Origin: JBKJTP01 sp046590195
GTDB lineage: Bacteria > Bacteroidota > Ignavibacteria > Palsa-1295
Assembly (NCBI GenBank): GCA_046590195.1
Contig: JBKJTP010000011.1
Location: 1 to 7,127, forward strand
Length of the DNA stretch: 7,127 nt
Direction: 5' to 3'
Below are positions 1 through 6,753 of the stretch, one piece after another; within the stretch, counting starts at the first letter, position 1, and each line of letters opens with the position of its first letter. The notes beneath the pieces were generated by a model, which saw nothing but the letters and a program-made list of their open reading frames with translations, was not told where the DNA came from and searched no databases. The position numbers and the translations under genes were made by a program.

Positions 1-623
1 ATGTACTCGGACATGTCGATGCGGACCATTGCGTGCTCATCGTCGAAGAGGAATTCAGCAAGTGCCCGCGCGAGTTCGGTCTTACCAACGCCAGTGCTGC
101 CCATAAAGATGAAGCTACCGATCGGACGATTGCGATCTTGTAGTCCGGCACGCGAACGTCGTATCGCGTTCGATACTGCGAGCACTGCCTCATGCTGACC
201 TATGATGCGCTCATGCAACCTATCCTCCATCTGGATAAGCTTTGAGCGTTCGCTCTCGAGCATCTTTGAGACAGGAATACGTGTCCACTTTGCCACGACC
301 TCGGCGATGTCCTCAGCGCCGCCTTCCCCTTTCAGCATCTGCTTCTCATGCTGCAGCTTCTCAAGTTGCTGCTGCCCTTCGGCAACGGAGCGCTCGAGAC
401 TCGGTATCGTGCCATAGCGGATCTCCGCGACACGGCCAAAATCGCCCTCGCGCTCAAGGCGTTCGGCGTCTAGCCGGGCCTGCTCGATCTCCTTCTTTTT
501 GCCGCGCGTCTCCTGAATAAGCCGCTTTTCCATCTCCCAGTGCGTCCGCAGCTGGCTTCGCTTCTCATTGAGATCGGCAAGTTCACGCTCGATCTCCTCT
601 AATCTGACATCTACCGGATTCAT
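1..623 (-). CDS. clpB: ClpB-like AAA+ disaggregase, C-terminal half (M-domain to second ATPase domain), runs off left edge
   Basis: ClpB is the cytoplasmic ATP-driven disaggregase that works with DnaK to rescue aggregated proteins. From ATG at 623 the 207 visible residues match the family from the second half of the middle coiled-coil domain (residues 5-95, rich in E, K, R, L, including ERELADLNEKR and GDFGRVAEIRYGTIP), through the linker (KWTRIPVSKMLESE, 112-125) and the approach to the second ATPase domain (ERIIGQHEAV, SNAIRRSRAGL, RPIGSFIFMG), to the Walker A motif GSTGVGKT (175-182) and VRIDMSEY at the left edge. Full-length ClpB is about 860 residues; here an in-frame TGA at 642-644 closes the frame, leaving only GTG at 635 or ATG at 623 as starts. 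The N-domain, first ATPase domain and first part of the M-domain are absent, and I found no trace of them in any minus frame up to 815. Two family-typical positions differ: TGIPV reads TRIPV, and GPTGVGKT reads GSTGVGKT. It may be a real domain-split paralogue, a pseudogene or a rearrangement scar. Family identity is near certain; functional state is not. Confidence 0.88.
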   Translation of the reverse strand, partial: MNPVDVRLEEIERELADLNEKRSQLRTHWEMEKRLIQETRGKKKEIEQARLDAERLEREGDFGRVAEIRYGTIPSLERSVAEGQQQLEKLQHEKQMLKGEGGAEDIAEVVAKWTRIPVSKMLESERSKLIQMEDRLHERIIGQHEAVLAVSNAIRRSRAGLQDRNRPIGSFIFMGSTGVGKTELARALAEFLFDDEHAMVRIDMSEY

Positions 624-727
624 ATCGCTGTCCACTTTGGGTCAATCGTATGAATACATAACAAAAGAATTCGTGCACATATCACTCATCCCATAAGAAA
701 GTATTTACTACATCGGTAGAAAAGAAT

Positions 728-759
728 TTTGGCTAGCCTCGGAGCATGCATTATATTCG
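728..759 (+). promoter_or_regulatory. candidate Bacteroidota-type promoter for the 816 gene
   Basis: TTTG at 728-731 is followed after exactly 20 bases by TATATTCG at 752-759. The Bacteroidota primary-sigma consensus is TTTG, 19-21 bases, TAnnTTTG, so only one position mismatches. Transcription would begin near 765, giving a leader of roughly 50 bases before the ATG at 816. The surrounding 640-760 stretch is AT-rich compared with the genes on either side, as expected for a divergent promoter region. This is a motif match only. I found no equally good match on the minus strand for the ClpB-like frame. Confidence 0.38.
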
Positions 760-815
760 CATCGAAGTGCTGACACCTCAGCACGCCAAGTCAACCACCA
801 ATCAATGTCTCACGT

Positions 816-2690
816 ATGAAGCGCTTTATCATTCCAACCCTTGGCGCATCTATTCTCTGTATCGCTCTTGGTTTACCTTCCACTTCGCGCGCGACGAACA
901 TGCGTGTCGGACCGATCGTGACCCCTTCAGGTATCATACTGTTGCAACAGTCGATCTTCCTGCAATACCTTATGCGTAACGACTCGCTCTATGCTGCGTC
1001 GAATGTGAAGAGTTATTTCACCGTGCGAGATGCGTTGACCAACGAGATCGTCTTTCAGAATCAAACGGTCACTCCGTTCATTGCCGCTTACACCGTGCTG
1101 TACGTGCAGAGTTCTCTGGCATGGATCCCTCAATATGCGGGTCGCTTCCGCATCACAGTAGAACTCGAGTATGATCAGGATGTGATACCGGGCGATAATG
1201 CAAGCTCAAAGGAGTTTCGCGTTGAAGTGCCACCAGTGGGTGTGTTCAACTTCTATCGCTATACTCTCCTTTCGCCGTTCTTCTCGCCGTTCTCCCAATA
1301 CGGATCTTTCAGACTTTCCACTCCTGCAGCACCCGCGACCCGTTGGCTGAATGTTGTTGCATGGAGGAATGACTCAACCCCCTTTTGGATCGCAAGAAAT
1401 CTGCCGATACCCGCGACGGGCAAAGCAATCGAGTACGAACATGACATCGACTTGACGGGGATCGTACAACCTGAAGTACAGCAGGACTCGATAACTGTAT
1501 CGATCACGGTGACGGATACGACCTGGAACACTGTGACGAATGAATTGCTGAAGCAAGGATTTATACTGGAACACGACTCAGTAACCATTGGGATGAATGA
1601 TGAGCCGGTGCAGCCAGGCATGACTTCCCCACCAGCAGCCACCTATCCAACCATGGCGCGATCGCCTGTTCTCCGTGAGACGATCTTGCGGGACACGGTG
1701 CCAAACATTGATCTTGATTCGACAGTCCATAACGCAAATACAACTCTTGGATATGCCGGTGATTTCAATGCGTGCGTCCCGACTGCGATCGCCAACAGCA
1801 TGCAGTGGCTCGAAAATTTTGAAGATGCACTGCCGCAATCACTTGCGATCCGTGAGAAGCTAAAGCTGTTGAGCGCGCTGTGCGAGCGTGAGCGTTCAGC
1901 GGGTGTCCACCCGTTGCCACTAGTCAGAGCGAAGCAGCATTATGTCGACTCGCTCAAGATCCCGTTGCATGTGAAGTTTCAAGCGAATAACCTCTGGATC
2001 CCGAAGGATTCGGCGTCTATCGCTTCACCGATCCCGCGATTTGGGCATAGCGCTGCAAACCAATCTGCCGGCGCAGGCAGAGTGTCGATGGACTGGATCG
2101 TGCAGGAGATGAAGGACAATGAGGATGTCGAGCTCTCGTTCAAGTACTTTGACACAGTTGCCAACGAGATCAAGGGTGGTCATTGCGTCAACGTGACAGG
2201 TGTTATCACAGATAATGACAAGCTTCGAGGGTTGTGGTACCAGGATGATATTAAACAGACTGCTCCTGGTGGCACGGCACAGCGATACGTTTCGGTGGAT
2301 GACAATGTTGATCCGCGCGGGCCAGTCCTCTATGGCAATCAATTCGGTCATAGACGGTTCATTCATGCCGCGTTCTCCGAGAGCTATGACCCTACGGTGA
2401 AGTTCGAAGAGCCTCAGGGAGGTGTCGGAATGGATGCCCGACAGATCCCGCAACTCCATGCAGGTGTCAACAACGGTGTACTTTTCATCGCCTCATTGCC
2501 CGAGCGTACCGAAACTTCGACACTTAAACTCTTGGATCTCCCAGGCCGGACGGTACTAGAGCGCTCCGTGCTAAGTGGTGTTCGATTGCTACATGTCGAT
2601 CTGGCGAAAGAGCAGGTTGCAAGAGGCAGCTATCTCTTGATCTTAGAAGATGTTGACTCGGTCATCGCGACGACGAGGATAAAATATTGA
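816..2690 (+). CDS. secreted C39/papain-like cysteine-peptidase-like protein with T9SS-type C-terminal domain
   Basis: This 624-residue protein appears to be exported and handled by type IX secretion. Residues 1-26 look like a signal peptide (MKRF, hydrophobic core, cleavage after SRA). Residues 30-270 are beta-rich and contain two repeat-like segments that resemble CARDB or Ig-like adhesion modules (for example VQSSLAWIPQYAGRFRI, then EYDQDVIPGDNAS); this is inferred from pattern. Residues 311-525 resemble a C39-like peptidase: candidate nucleophile Cys320 in GDFNACVPTAIANSMQWL, candidate His456 in GGHCVNVTGV, and an acidic WYQDD (474-478) where the third catalytic residue would lie. The usual upstream oxyanion Gln is not evident, so activity is uncertain. 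Residues about 552-624 fit a type A sorting domain: LLDLPGRTVLERSVLSG, then GSYLLILE and a basic end, IATTRIKY. The gene stands alone between its own candidate promoter and an intrinsic terminator. No Shine-Dalgarno sequence precedes ATG 816; this start is chosen because it gives a complete signal peptide. The native substrate is unknown. Confidence 0.8.
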   Translation: MKRFIIPTLGASILCIALGLPSTSRATNMRVGPIVTPSGIILLQQSIFLQYLMRNDSLYAASNVKSYFTVRDALTNEIVFQNQTVTPFIAAYTVLYVQSSLAWIPQYAGRFRITVELEYDQDVIPGDNASSKEFRVEVPPVGVFNFYRYTLLSPFFSPFSQYGSFRLSTPAAPATRWLNVVAWRNDSTPFWIARNLPIPATGKAIEYEHDIDLTGIVQPEVQQDSITVSITVTDTTWNTVTNELLKQGFILEHDSVTIGMNDEPVQPGMTSPPAATYPTMARSPVLRETILRDTVPNIDLDSTVHNANTTLGYAGDFNACVPTAIANSMQWLENFEDALPQSLAIREKLKLLSALCERERSAGVHPLPLVRAKQHYVDSLKIPLHVKFQANNLWIPKDSASIASPIPRFGHSAANQSAGAGRVSMDWIVQEMKDNEDVELSFKYFDTVANEIKGGHCVNVTGVITDNDKLRGLWYQDDIKQTAPGGTAQRYVSVDDNVDPRGPVLYGNQFGHRRFIHAAFSESYDPTVKFEEPQGGVGMDARQIPQLHAGVNNGVLFIASLPERTETSTLKLLDLPGRTVLERSVLSGVRLLHVDLAKEQVARGSYLLILEDVDSVIATTRIKY

Positions 2691-2712
2691 TCTTGATCCT
2701 GATGTTCATTAA

Positions 2713-2737
2713 GCCCGATCATTGATCGGGCCTTTTT
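2713..2737 (+). terminator. intrinsic terminator after the secreted peptidase-like gene
   Basis: GCCCGATC at 2713-2720 pairs perfectly with GATCGGGC at 2724-2731 across a three-base loop (ATT). TTTTT follows at 2733-2737. It lies 23 bases after the stop codon of the 816-2690 gene, so that gene and the kinase that follows are probably separate transcripts. Confidence 0.85.
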
Positions 2738-2814
2738 ATGTTCACTTTCAGTTTACTCCATACATTGCAGCTTCATTTGTCCCGGCAAATTGCCACCACT
2801 CGTCCTTTTTCTGC

Positions 2815-5427
2815 ATGGTTTGGTCTATAAACCGAAAGCTCTTCGCCGGGTTATCGCTCGCGCTGATATTTGTTATCAGCCTTGGCGTCTTCTCCTTTAT
2901 GGGTGCAGAGCGCGCACGCGATAACGCGCGTGACGTCGCCAGAACGCACAAGATCATAGGAGACCTGCAAGGACTCATCGCTTCTCTCGTGGGCACTGAG
3001 ACGGCAGTGCGTGGATTTGTAATAGCCGGGGACACCACTTACATCCGTCGATTCAAGACGGACTCCTCGAACATATTCGTATTCGAGAGAAGCCTGCAGG
3101 CAAATGTCAGAGATAAGCTCGCCCGGGCAATGCTGGACACGATCCTTCCTATAATACAGCAGAGAGAAGAGCTTCTGTCGTCAGTGATCGCAGTCCGGAT
3201 GCGAACGGCGAGTATCGATAGTATCCGCGGCTATCAATTACGTGGCCAAAAACTGACCGATGAGATCCGTGCGAGAGCAGCTGCGTTTACCGGGCGATCA
3301 AACGAACTGCTTTCAATGAGGGAGAGAAACTTTGACGCTAGTGCGCGCACCAGCAGCATACTTGCCATCATTCTCTCGATCATGGTACTCGGTCTCTTAG
3401 TGCTTGTTTATGCCTCGACACGCACCTTCCTGAAACAGAGTGAGCAGAGCAAGAAACGGTTACAAGAAAGCGAGAAGCGCTTCAGAACGCTCGCTGATCA
3501 TGCCCCGGTGTTCATCTGGATCTCTACTCTCGAGGGCCCAATTGCATACTACAACAAGACGTGGCTAGAATTTCGTGGTCGTTCGCTCGAACAAGAGATC
3601 GGGCTTGGCTGGGTTGAGGGCATCCATCCCAATGACATCGAAAGAGTACAGCAAGAATTTGGAGCGTATTTGGAGAATCGTGAAGAGTTTAGAATAGAGT
3701 GCCGAGTTCGCCGACATGATGGCCCGTACCGCTGGATCACTTTCTCAGCTACACCACGCTTCGACGATAATGGGCAGTTCACCGGCTATCTGGGCTCCGG
3801 TATCGACCTCACTGAACGCCGTGACGCTGAAGATGCACTGCTGATCGCGAAAGAGGTCGCTGAGGGTGCCGCACGCGCAAAGTCGGAATTCCTTGCCAAC
3901 ATGAGTCATGAGATCCGCACACCGATGAATGGAATCATCGGTATGACGGGCCTCCTCCTCTCCACCGATCTCAATGATGAGCAACAGGATTACACGAAGA
4001 CGATCGCTTCAAGTGCCGACGCACTGCTGAGGTTCATTAACGACATTCTCGATTTCTCGAAGATCGAGGCCGGCAAGCTGACGTTTGAAGAACTCGATTT
4101 TGATCTTCGCACAACTCTAGAGAGCGCCATCGATCTGCTTGCGGAACAGGCCGACATGAAGCGTATTGAGCTGGCTTCACTTATCGAGATGGATGTGCCG
4201 CTCGAACTCAAAGGCGATCCGGGCAGATTGCGCCAGGTCTTGCTCAATTTGCTCGGCAACGCCATCAAATTCACGGAACGAGGTGAGGTGATACTTCACA
4301 CCTCGATGGTGACGTGGAAGAATGAGGTAGTGACGATCCGCTTCGAGGTTGCCGACACCGGTATCGGTATGTCCGGCGAAGCGCAACAACAGCTCTTCGA
4401 GGCGTTCTACCAGGCGGATAGCTCTACAACACGTCGATACGGCGGCACCGGCATCGGCCTTGCAATCTCGCGCAAGTTAGTCGAATATATGAATGGTGAT
4501 ATCGGTGTGCAGAGCGAGGTGGGCAAAGGCTCTACGTTTTGGTTCACTGCGGATTTTGTGATGCAGCCCGAAGGCTCTTTCACGCCGCCTGGTCGTAAAA
4601 TTGAACTCGATGGGCTTCGTGGCCTGATCGTCGATGACAACGCTACGAATCGAAGGATTCTCGAGTATCAGCTATCAAGCTGGAAGATGTACCATGAGTG
4701 CGCTTCAGAAGCCATTATGGCGCTGAGGAAACTTCGTCAGGCAGCGGCTGAAGGCAAGCCATTCGAGCTTGCGATACTCGATTTCCACATGCCTGAAGTC
4801 GATGGGCTTGAACTTGCAAAGCGTATCAAAGCAGATCCACTCATCGCGGATGTCACGTTGGTGATGATGACTTCTCTCTCGCATCGCGGATTCGATCGGG
4901 AGCTAAAACTCGCAGGCATAGAGGCATATCTCACAAAGCCAGTTAAACAATCGCAACTCTTCGACACTCTCGCGACGGTAATGGCTCGCAAGCCTGAGAT
5001 ACTTTCGTACAAGACGCCAACTGAGACAAAGCTTCCCACTGTCGAGAGCAAACACATTCGTATCCTGGTAGCAGAAGACAACATCGTTAACCAGAAGGTA
5101 GCGATCGCGCAACTGAAGAAGTTGGGTTATTCAGCCGATGCGGTAGCGAACGGACTCGAAGTACTGGAGGTGTTGGACAACGTCCCCTACGATGTGATCC
5201 TGATGGATTGCCAAATGCCTGAACTTGATGGCTATGAGGCTACTAGGCGCATACGATCGACAAATGCGAGATTCACGAACATTCCGATCATTGCTATGAC
5301 AGCCCACGCAATGCAAGGCGATCGTGAACGTTGTCTCGAGGCGGGCATGAATGATTACGTCAGCAAGCCGGTAAAGCTCGATGAGCTTGTTCGAGTACTT
5401 GAACGATGGGCCGCGAAGAGTGTCTAG
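2815..5427 (+). CDS. hybrid sensor histidine kinase (CHASE3-PAS-HisKA-HATPase-REC-REC)
   Basis: An 870-residue inner-membrane kinase that should sense a signal, autophosphorylate on His and pass phosphate to its own receiver domains. Order from ATG 2815: transmembrane helix 1 (about 9-29), extracytoplasmic CHASE3-like helical sensor (about 30-175, with ETAVRGFVIAGD), transmembrane helix 2 (180-201), short coiled linker, PAS/PAC (about 219-335, ending GSGIDLTERRDAEDAL), HisKA with NMSHEIRTPMNG (phospho-His365), HATPase with N-box LLGNAIKFT (Asn482), DTGIGM (514-519) and GGTGIGL (543-549). Receiver 1 has Asp607/Asp608, phospho-Asp656, Thr686 and Lys708. Receiver 2 has Glu754/Asp755, phospho-Asp798, Thr829 and Lys851. 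Both receivers look intact. There is no Hpt domain or DNA-binding output, so a separate phosphotransfer or effector partner is expected; none lies in this window. Architecture resembles the BarA/GacS group, but I do not assign a gene name. ATG 2815 is the first ATG in frame and directly precedes helix 1; no Shine-Dalgarno sequence is visible. A preceding terminator suggests its own promoter. Confidence 0.95.
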   Translation: MVWSINRKLFAGLSLALIFVISLGVFSFMGAERARDNARDVARTHKIIGDLQGLIASLVGTETAVRGFVIAGDTTYIRRFKTDSSNIFVFERSLQANVRDKLARAMLDTILPIIQQREELLSSVIAVRMRTASIDSIRGYQLRGQKLTDEIRARAAAFTGRSNELLSMRERNFDASARTSSILAIILSIMVLGLLVLVYASTRTFLKQSEQSKKRLQESEKRFRTLADHAPVFIWISTLEGPIAYYNKTWLEFRGRSLEQEIGLGWVEGIHPNDIERVQQEFGAYLENREEFRIECRVRRHDGPYRWITFSATPRFDDNGQFTGYLGSGIDLTERRDAEDALLIAKEVAEGAARAKSEFLANMSHEIRTPMNGIIGMTGLLLSTDLNDEQQDYTKTIASSADALLRFINDILDFSKIEAGKLTFEELDFDLRTTLESAIDLLAEQADMKRIELASLIEMDVPLELKGDPGRLRQVLLNLLGNAIKFTERGEVILHTSMVTWKNEVVTIRFEVADTGIGMSGEAQQQLFEAFYQADSSTTRRYGGTGIGLAISRKLVEYMNGDIGVQSEVGKGSTFWFTADFVMQPEGSFTPPGRKIELDGLRGLIVDDNATNRRILEYQLSSWKMYHECASEAIMALRKLRQAAAEGKPFELAILDFHMPEVDGLELAKRIKADPLIADVTLVMMTSLSHRGFDRELKLAGIEAYLTKPVKQSQLFDTLATVMARKPEILSYKTPTETKLPTVESKHIRILVAEDNIVNQKVAIAQLKKLGYSADAVANGLEVLEVLDNVPYDVILMDCQMPELDGYEATRRIRSTNARFTNIPIIAMTAHAMQGDRERCLEAGMNDYVSKPVKLDELVRVLERWAAKSV

Positions 5428-5434
5428 AACGTAC

Positions 5435-5462
5435 GGTATAGGGCTTGGGATTTGGGACAAGG
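5435..5462 (+). repeat. G-rich tract downstream of the kinase gene (possible G-quadruplex)
   Basis: Starting eight bases after the kinase stop codon, the plus strand carries GG, GGG, GGG, GGG, GG runs (5435-5436, 5441-5443, 5447-5449, 5454-5456, 5461-5462) separated by 3 to 4 mostly A/T bases. The segment GGTATAGGG at 5435-5443 is the exact reverse complement of CCCTATACC at 5532-5540. In the kinase mRNA these runs are G-rich and sit just before the terminator hairpin. Folding into a quadruplex is inference. Confidence 0.55.
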
Positions 5463-5472
5463 AATTGGCGAA

Positions 5473-5505
5473 AATAAAAGCCGCAGTTGATCCGCGGCTT
5501 TTATT
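5473..5505. terminator. shared bidirectional intrinsic terminator between convergent genes
   Basis: AATAAAAGCCGC at 5473-5484 is perfectly complementary to GCGGCTTTTATT at 5494-5505, with a nine-base loop. The outer A/T pairs provide a U-rich tail in either direction (TTTTATT on both strands), which is typical of a hairpin that stops transcription from both sides. It lies between the converging kinase (stop at 5427) and lytic transglycosylase (stop at 5567) genes. Confidence 0.85.
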
Positions 5506-5531
5506 GCAATATCAGCTAAAACGATTCGATA

Positions 5532-5569
5532 CCCTATACCCTATAACCTATACTATACCCTATACCCTA
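5532..5569 (-). repeat. short tandem repeat, unit GGGTATA on the minus strand
   Basis: On the plus strand, seven-base units run CCCTATA (5532-5538), CCCTATA (5539-5545), ACCTATA (5546-5552), a shortened CTATA (5553-5557), CCCTATA (5558-5564) and CCCTA (5565-5569). The last unit supplies the TAG stop codon of the lytic transglycosylase gene at 5567-5569, so the array begins exactly at the end of that reading frame. In the transglycosylase mRNA it reads as repeated GGGTATA and lies before the shared terminator, mirroring the G-rich tract on the kinase side. Confidence 0.75.
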
Positions 5570-6664
5570 CTTCACCGCAACCGTCGTGCGATCGTCATCG
5601 TCTTGCGGAAGTTCGATCTCCCAGTTGCCTGCTGGCAATGAGCGTCCGACGATCCATGGGTTCAATACCTTCACGTCCTTGTAACTGTAGCCCTGCGCGA
5701 TAGCCCAGTCGTTGATCTGAGCGATCGGTCCGTTGACCTTGACGGTCTTCGTGTCAGGCAGTTCGAATGCTTTCAAGCGTCCGAACTCCAGGCCGTACTT
5801 GCTTCCATGCTCCATCAATTCCTTGATCGCCCCGATACGATAGACGTAGCGCATCGTCTCCTCGTTGATGTACCAGTTGAAGTAGCTCTCCTGCTTCTGT
5901 GTGGCACGGACGTCTCGGACGTTGCCCTCGCCCATGTTATAGCCAGCGGCTACCATGGTCCAATCAGGTACCTTCGACTTCATATCGCTTAGGTATCGGA
6001 TCGCTGCTTGTGTAGCCTTGCGAGGATCGAGGCGCTCATCTACATATTGGTCAACGCGCAATCCATAACGCTTTCCTGTTGCTGGGATGAACTGCCAGAA
6101 GCCATGCGCGGCGGCAGGCGACTCAACGTTTCGCACACCACTTTCCGCGACCATCAGATACTTCAGATCGCGAGGCACACCGGCATCTTCAAGCATGCGG
6201 TCGATCATGGTAAAATACCGGTGACCGCGCTTATACCAGATCACGAGTTGATCGGCATTCTGATAATTGTAATAGAACTCGCGTTCGAAACGCTCGCGGA
6301 TATCCCAGTTCTCGATCGGAATCCGCTCCCCAAAGATCGTGACGTTCTCAGGTGCGTCGATCTGTGTGACGTTCTTCAACCACATCGACTTCACATTCTC
6401 AGTGTTGCCAGTGGCGGTCGTTTGAGACACGATGGCTGAGCGATCGTCAGGGCCCTCGATGAAGGTGGCGGTCATGACGACGCCAAGACCTAGTGCCACC
6501 GCGGCAAGCGTTGCCTTAGCACCCTTGCGTGCTTGAGTTTTGCCCTTCTCGAAGGTGTTGCGAAACGCGCTGTTCGCCGGACCTGCATGTTCAGGTAGCA
6601 TGTGGCGAGGATCGGTCGTCTCACCTTCAGCGTGCGGAATATTATTCTTCTCTAGATCTGCCAT
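5567..6664 (-). CDS. membrane-anchored MltD-like lytic transglycosylase (SLT domain)
   Basis: A 365-residue enzyme expected to cleave the glycan strands of peptidoglycan between MurNAc and GlcNAc, leaving 1,6-anhydroMurNAc ends. The catalytic SLT fold spans about 150-285: catalytic Glu174 in YLMVAESGVRNVESPAAAHG, then GFWQFIPATGKRYGL (188-202) and AAGYNMGEGNV (239-249), the three classic family-1 motifs. Residues about 311-353 (INDWAIAQGYSYKDVKVLNP, later SLPAGNWEIELP) look like the LysM-like C-terminal module of Bacteroidota MltD-type proteins. There is one transmembrane segment (about 51-69) after a charged 50-residue N-terminal tail and no lipobox, so it is probably an inner-membrane protein with a cytoplasmic tail rather than a lipoprotein like E. 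coli MltD. Start ATG 6664 is supported by an AGGAG ten bases upstream. It lies 89 bases after pyrD on the same strand and could be co-transcribed with it or use its own candidate promoter. It ends inside a GGGTATA repeat. Confidence 0.93.
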   Translation of the reverse strand: MADLEKNNIPHAEGETTDPRHMLPEHAGPANSAFRNTFEKGKTQARKGAKATLAAVALGLGVVMTATFIEGPDDRSAIVSQTTATGNTENVKSMWLKNVTQIDAPENVTIFGERIPIENWDIRERFEREFYYNYQNADQLVIWYKRGHRYFTMIDRMLEDAGVPRDLKYLMVAESGVRNVESPAAAHGFWQFIPATGKRYGLRVDQYVDERLDPRKATQAAIRYLSDMKSKVPDWTMVAAGYNMGEGNVRDVRATQKQESYFNWYINEETMRYVYRIGAIKELMEHGSKYGLEFGRLKAFELPDTKTVKVNGPIAQINDWAIAQGYSYKDVKVLNPWIVGRSLPAGNWEIELPQDDDDRTTVAVK

Positions 6665-6674
6665 AACGTCTATT

Positions 6675-6679
6675 CTCCT
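6675..6679 (-). promoter_or_regulatory. ribosome binding site of the lytic transglycosylase
   Basis: The minus strand reads AGGAG here, ten bases before ATG 6664. It fixes the start codon and therefore supports the long N-terminal cytoplasmic tail. It is the only convincing Shine-Dalgarno sequence I can see in the window; the two plus-strand genes lack one. Confidence 0.7.
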
Positions 6680-6704
6680 ATATCATAGACCCCTTTGACG
6701 CTGG

Positions 6705-6712
6705 CAAAGTTA
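6705..6712 (-). promoter_or_regulatory. candidate Bacteroidota-type -7 element for the lytic transglycosylase
   Basis: The minus strand reads TAACTTTG, an exact match to the TAnnTTTG -7 consensus of Bacteroidota, and is followed by C as is common. It lies 40 bases before ATG 6664 in the 89-base gap after pyrD, so the leader would be about 35 bases. No TTTG is present at the expected distance upstream, so the call rests on one element. Confidence 0.3.
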
Positions 6713-6753
6713 CGAAGATCAGAGGCTGCGTTTCGCCGTATCTCTTGCCTTCG

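Noticed and set aside
1..520. Three short plus-strand frames at the left end (65, 71 and 92 residues)
   Set aside because: All are antisense to the ClpB-like coding sequence; their Ser/Arg-rich translations are typical of reversed coding strands.
644..815. Possible frameshifted upstream half of ClpB
   Set aside because: I read the minus-strand frames of this stretch and saw no ClpB N-domain or first-ATPase motifs; the DNA is AT-rich and looks intergenic.
1259..1642. 127-residue open frame on the minus strand, Ser/Cys-rich
   Set aside because: It is antisense to the beta-rich region of the secreted protein. Its composition follows from the opposite strand's codons.
2025..2459. 144-residue open frame on the minus strand
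   Set aside because: It lies wholly inside the secreted peptidase-like gene, has no recognisable domain and no ribosome binding site that I can see. It is an antisense shadow.
2722..2814. Extension of the kinase reading frame upstream to a TTG at 2722
   Set aside because: The TTG lies inside the terminator hairpin of the previous gene, and the extra 31 residues are not kinase-like. ATG 2815 leads directly into the first membrane helix.
5532..5569. Resemblance of the CCCTATA array to a telomere or a CRISPR array
   Set aside because: It holds only about five short, imperfect units with no spacers, and it is internal to a bacterial sequence between two genes. A slippage-type intergenic repeat fits better.
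6008..6439. 143-residue open frame on the plus strand
   Set aside because: It is antisense to the conserved SLT domain of the transglycosylase and its translation shows no family features.
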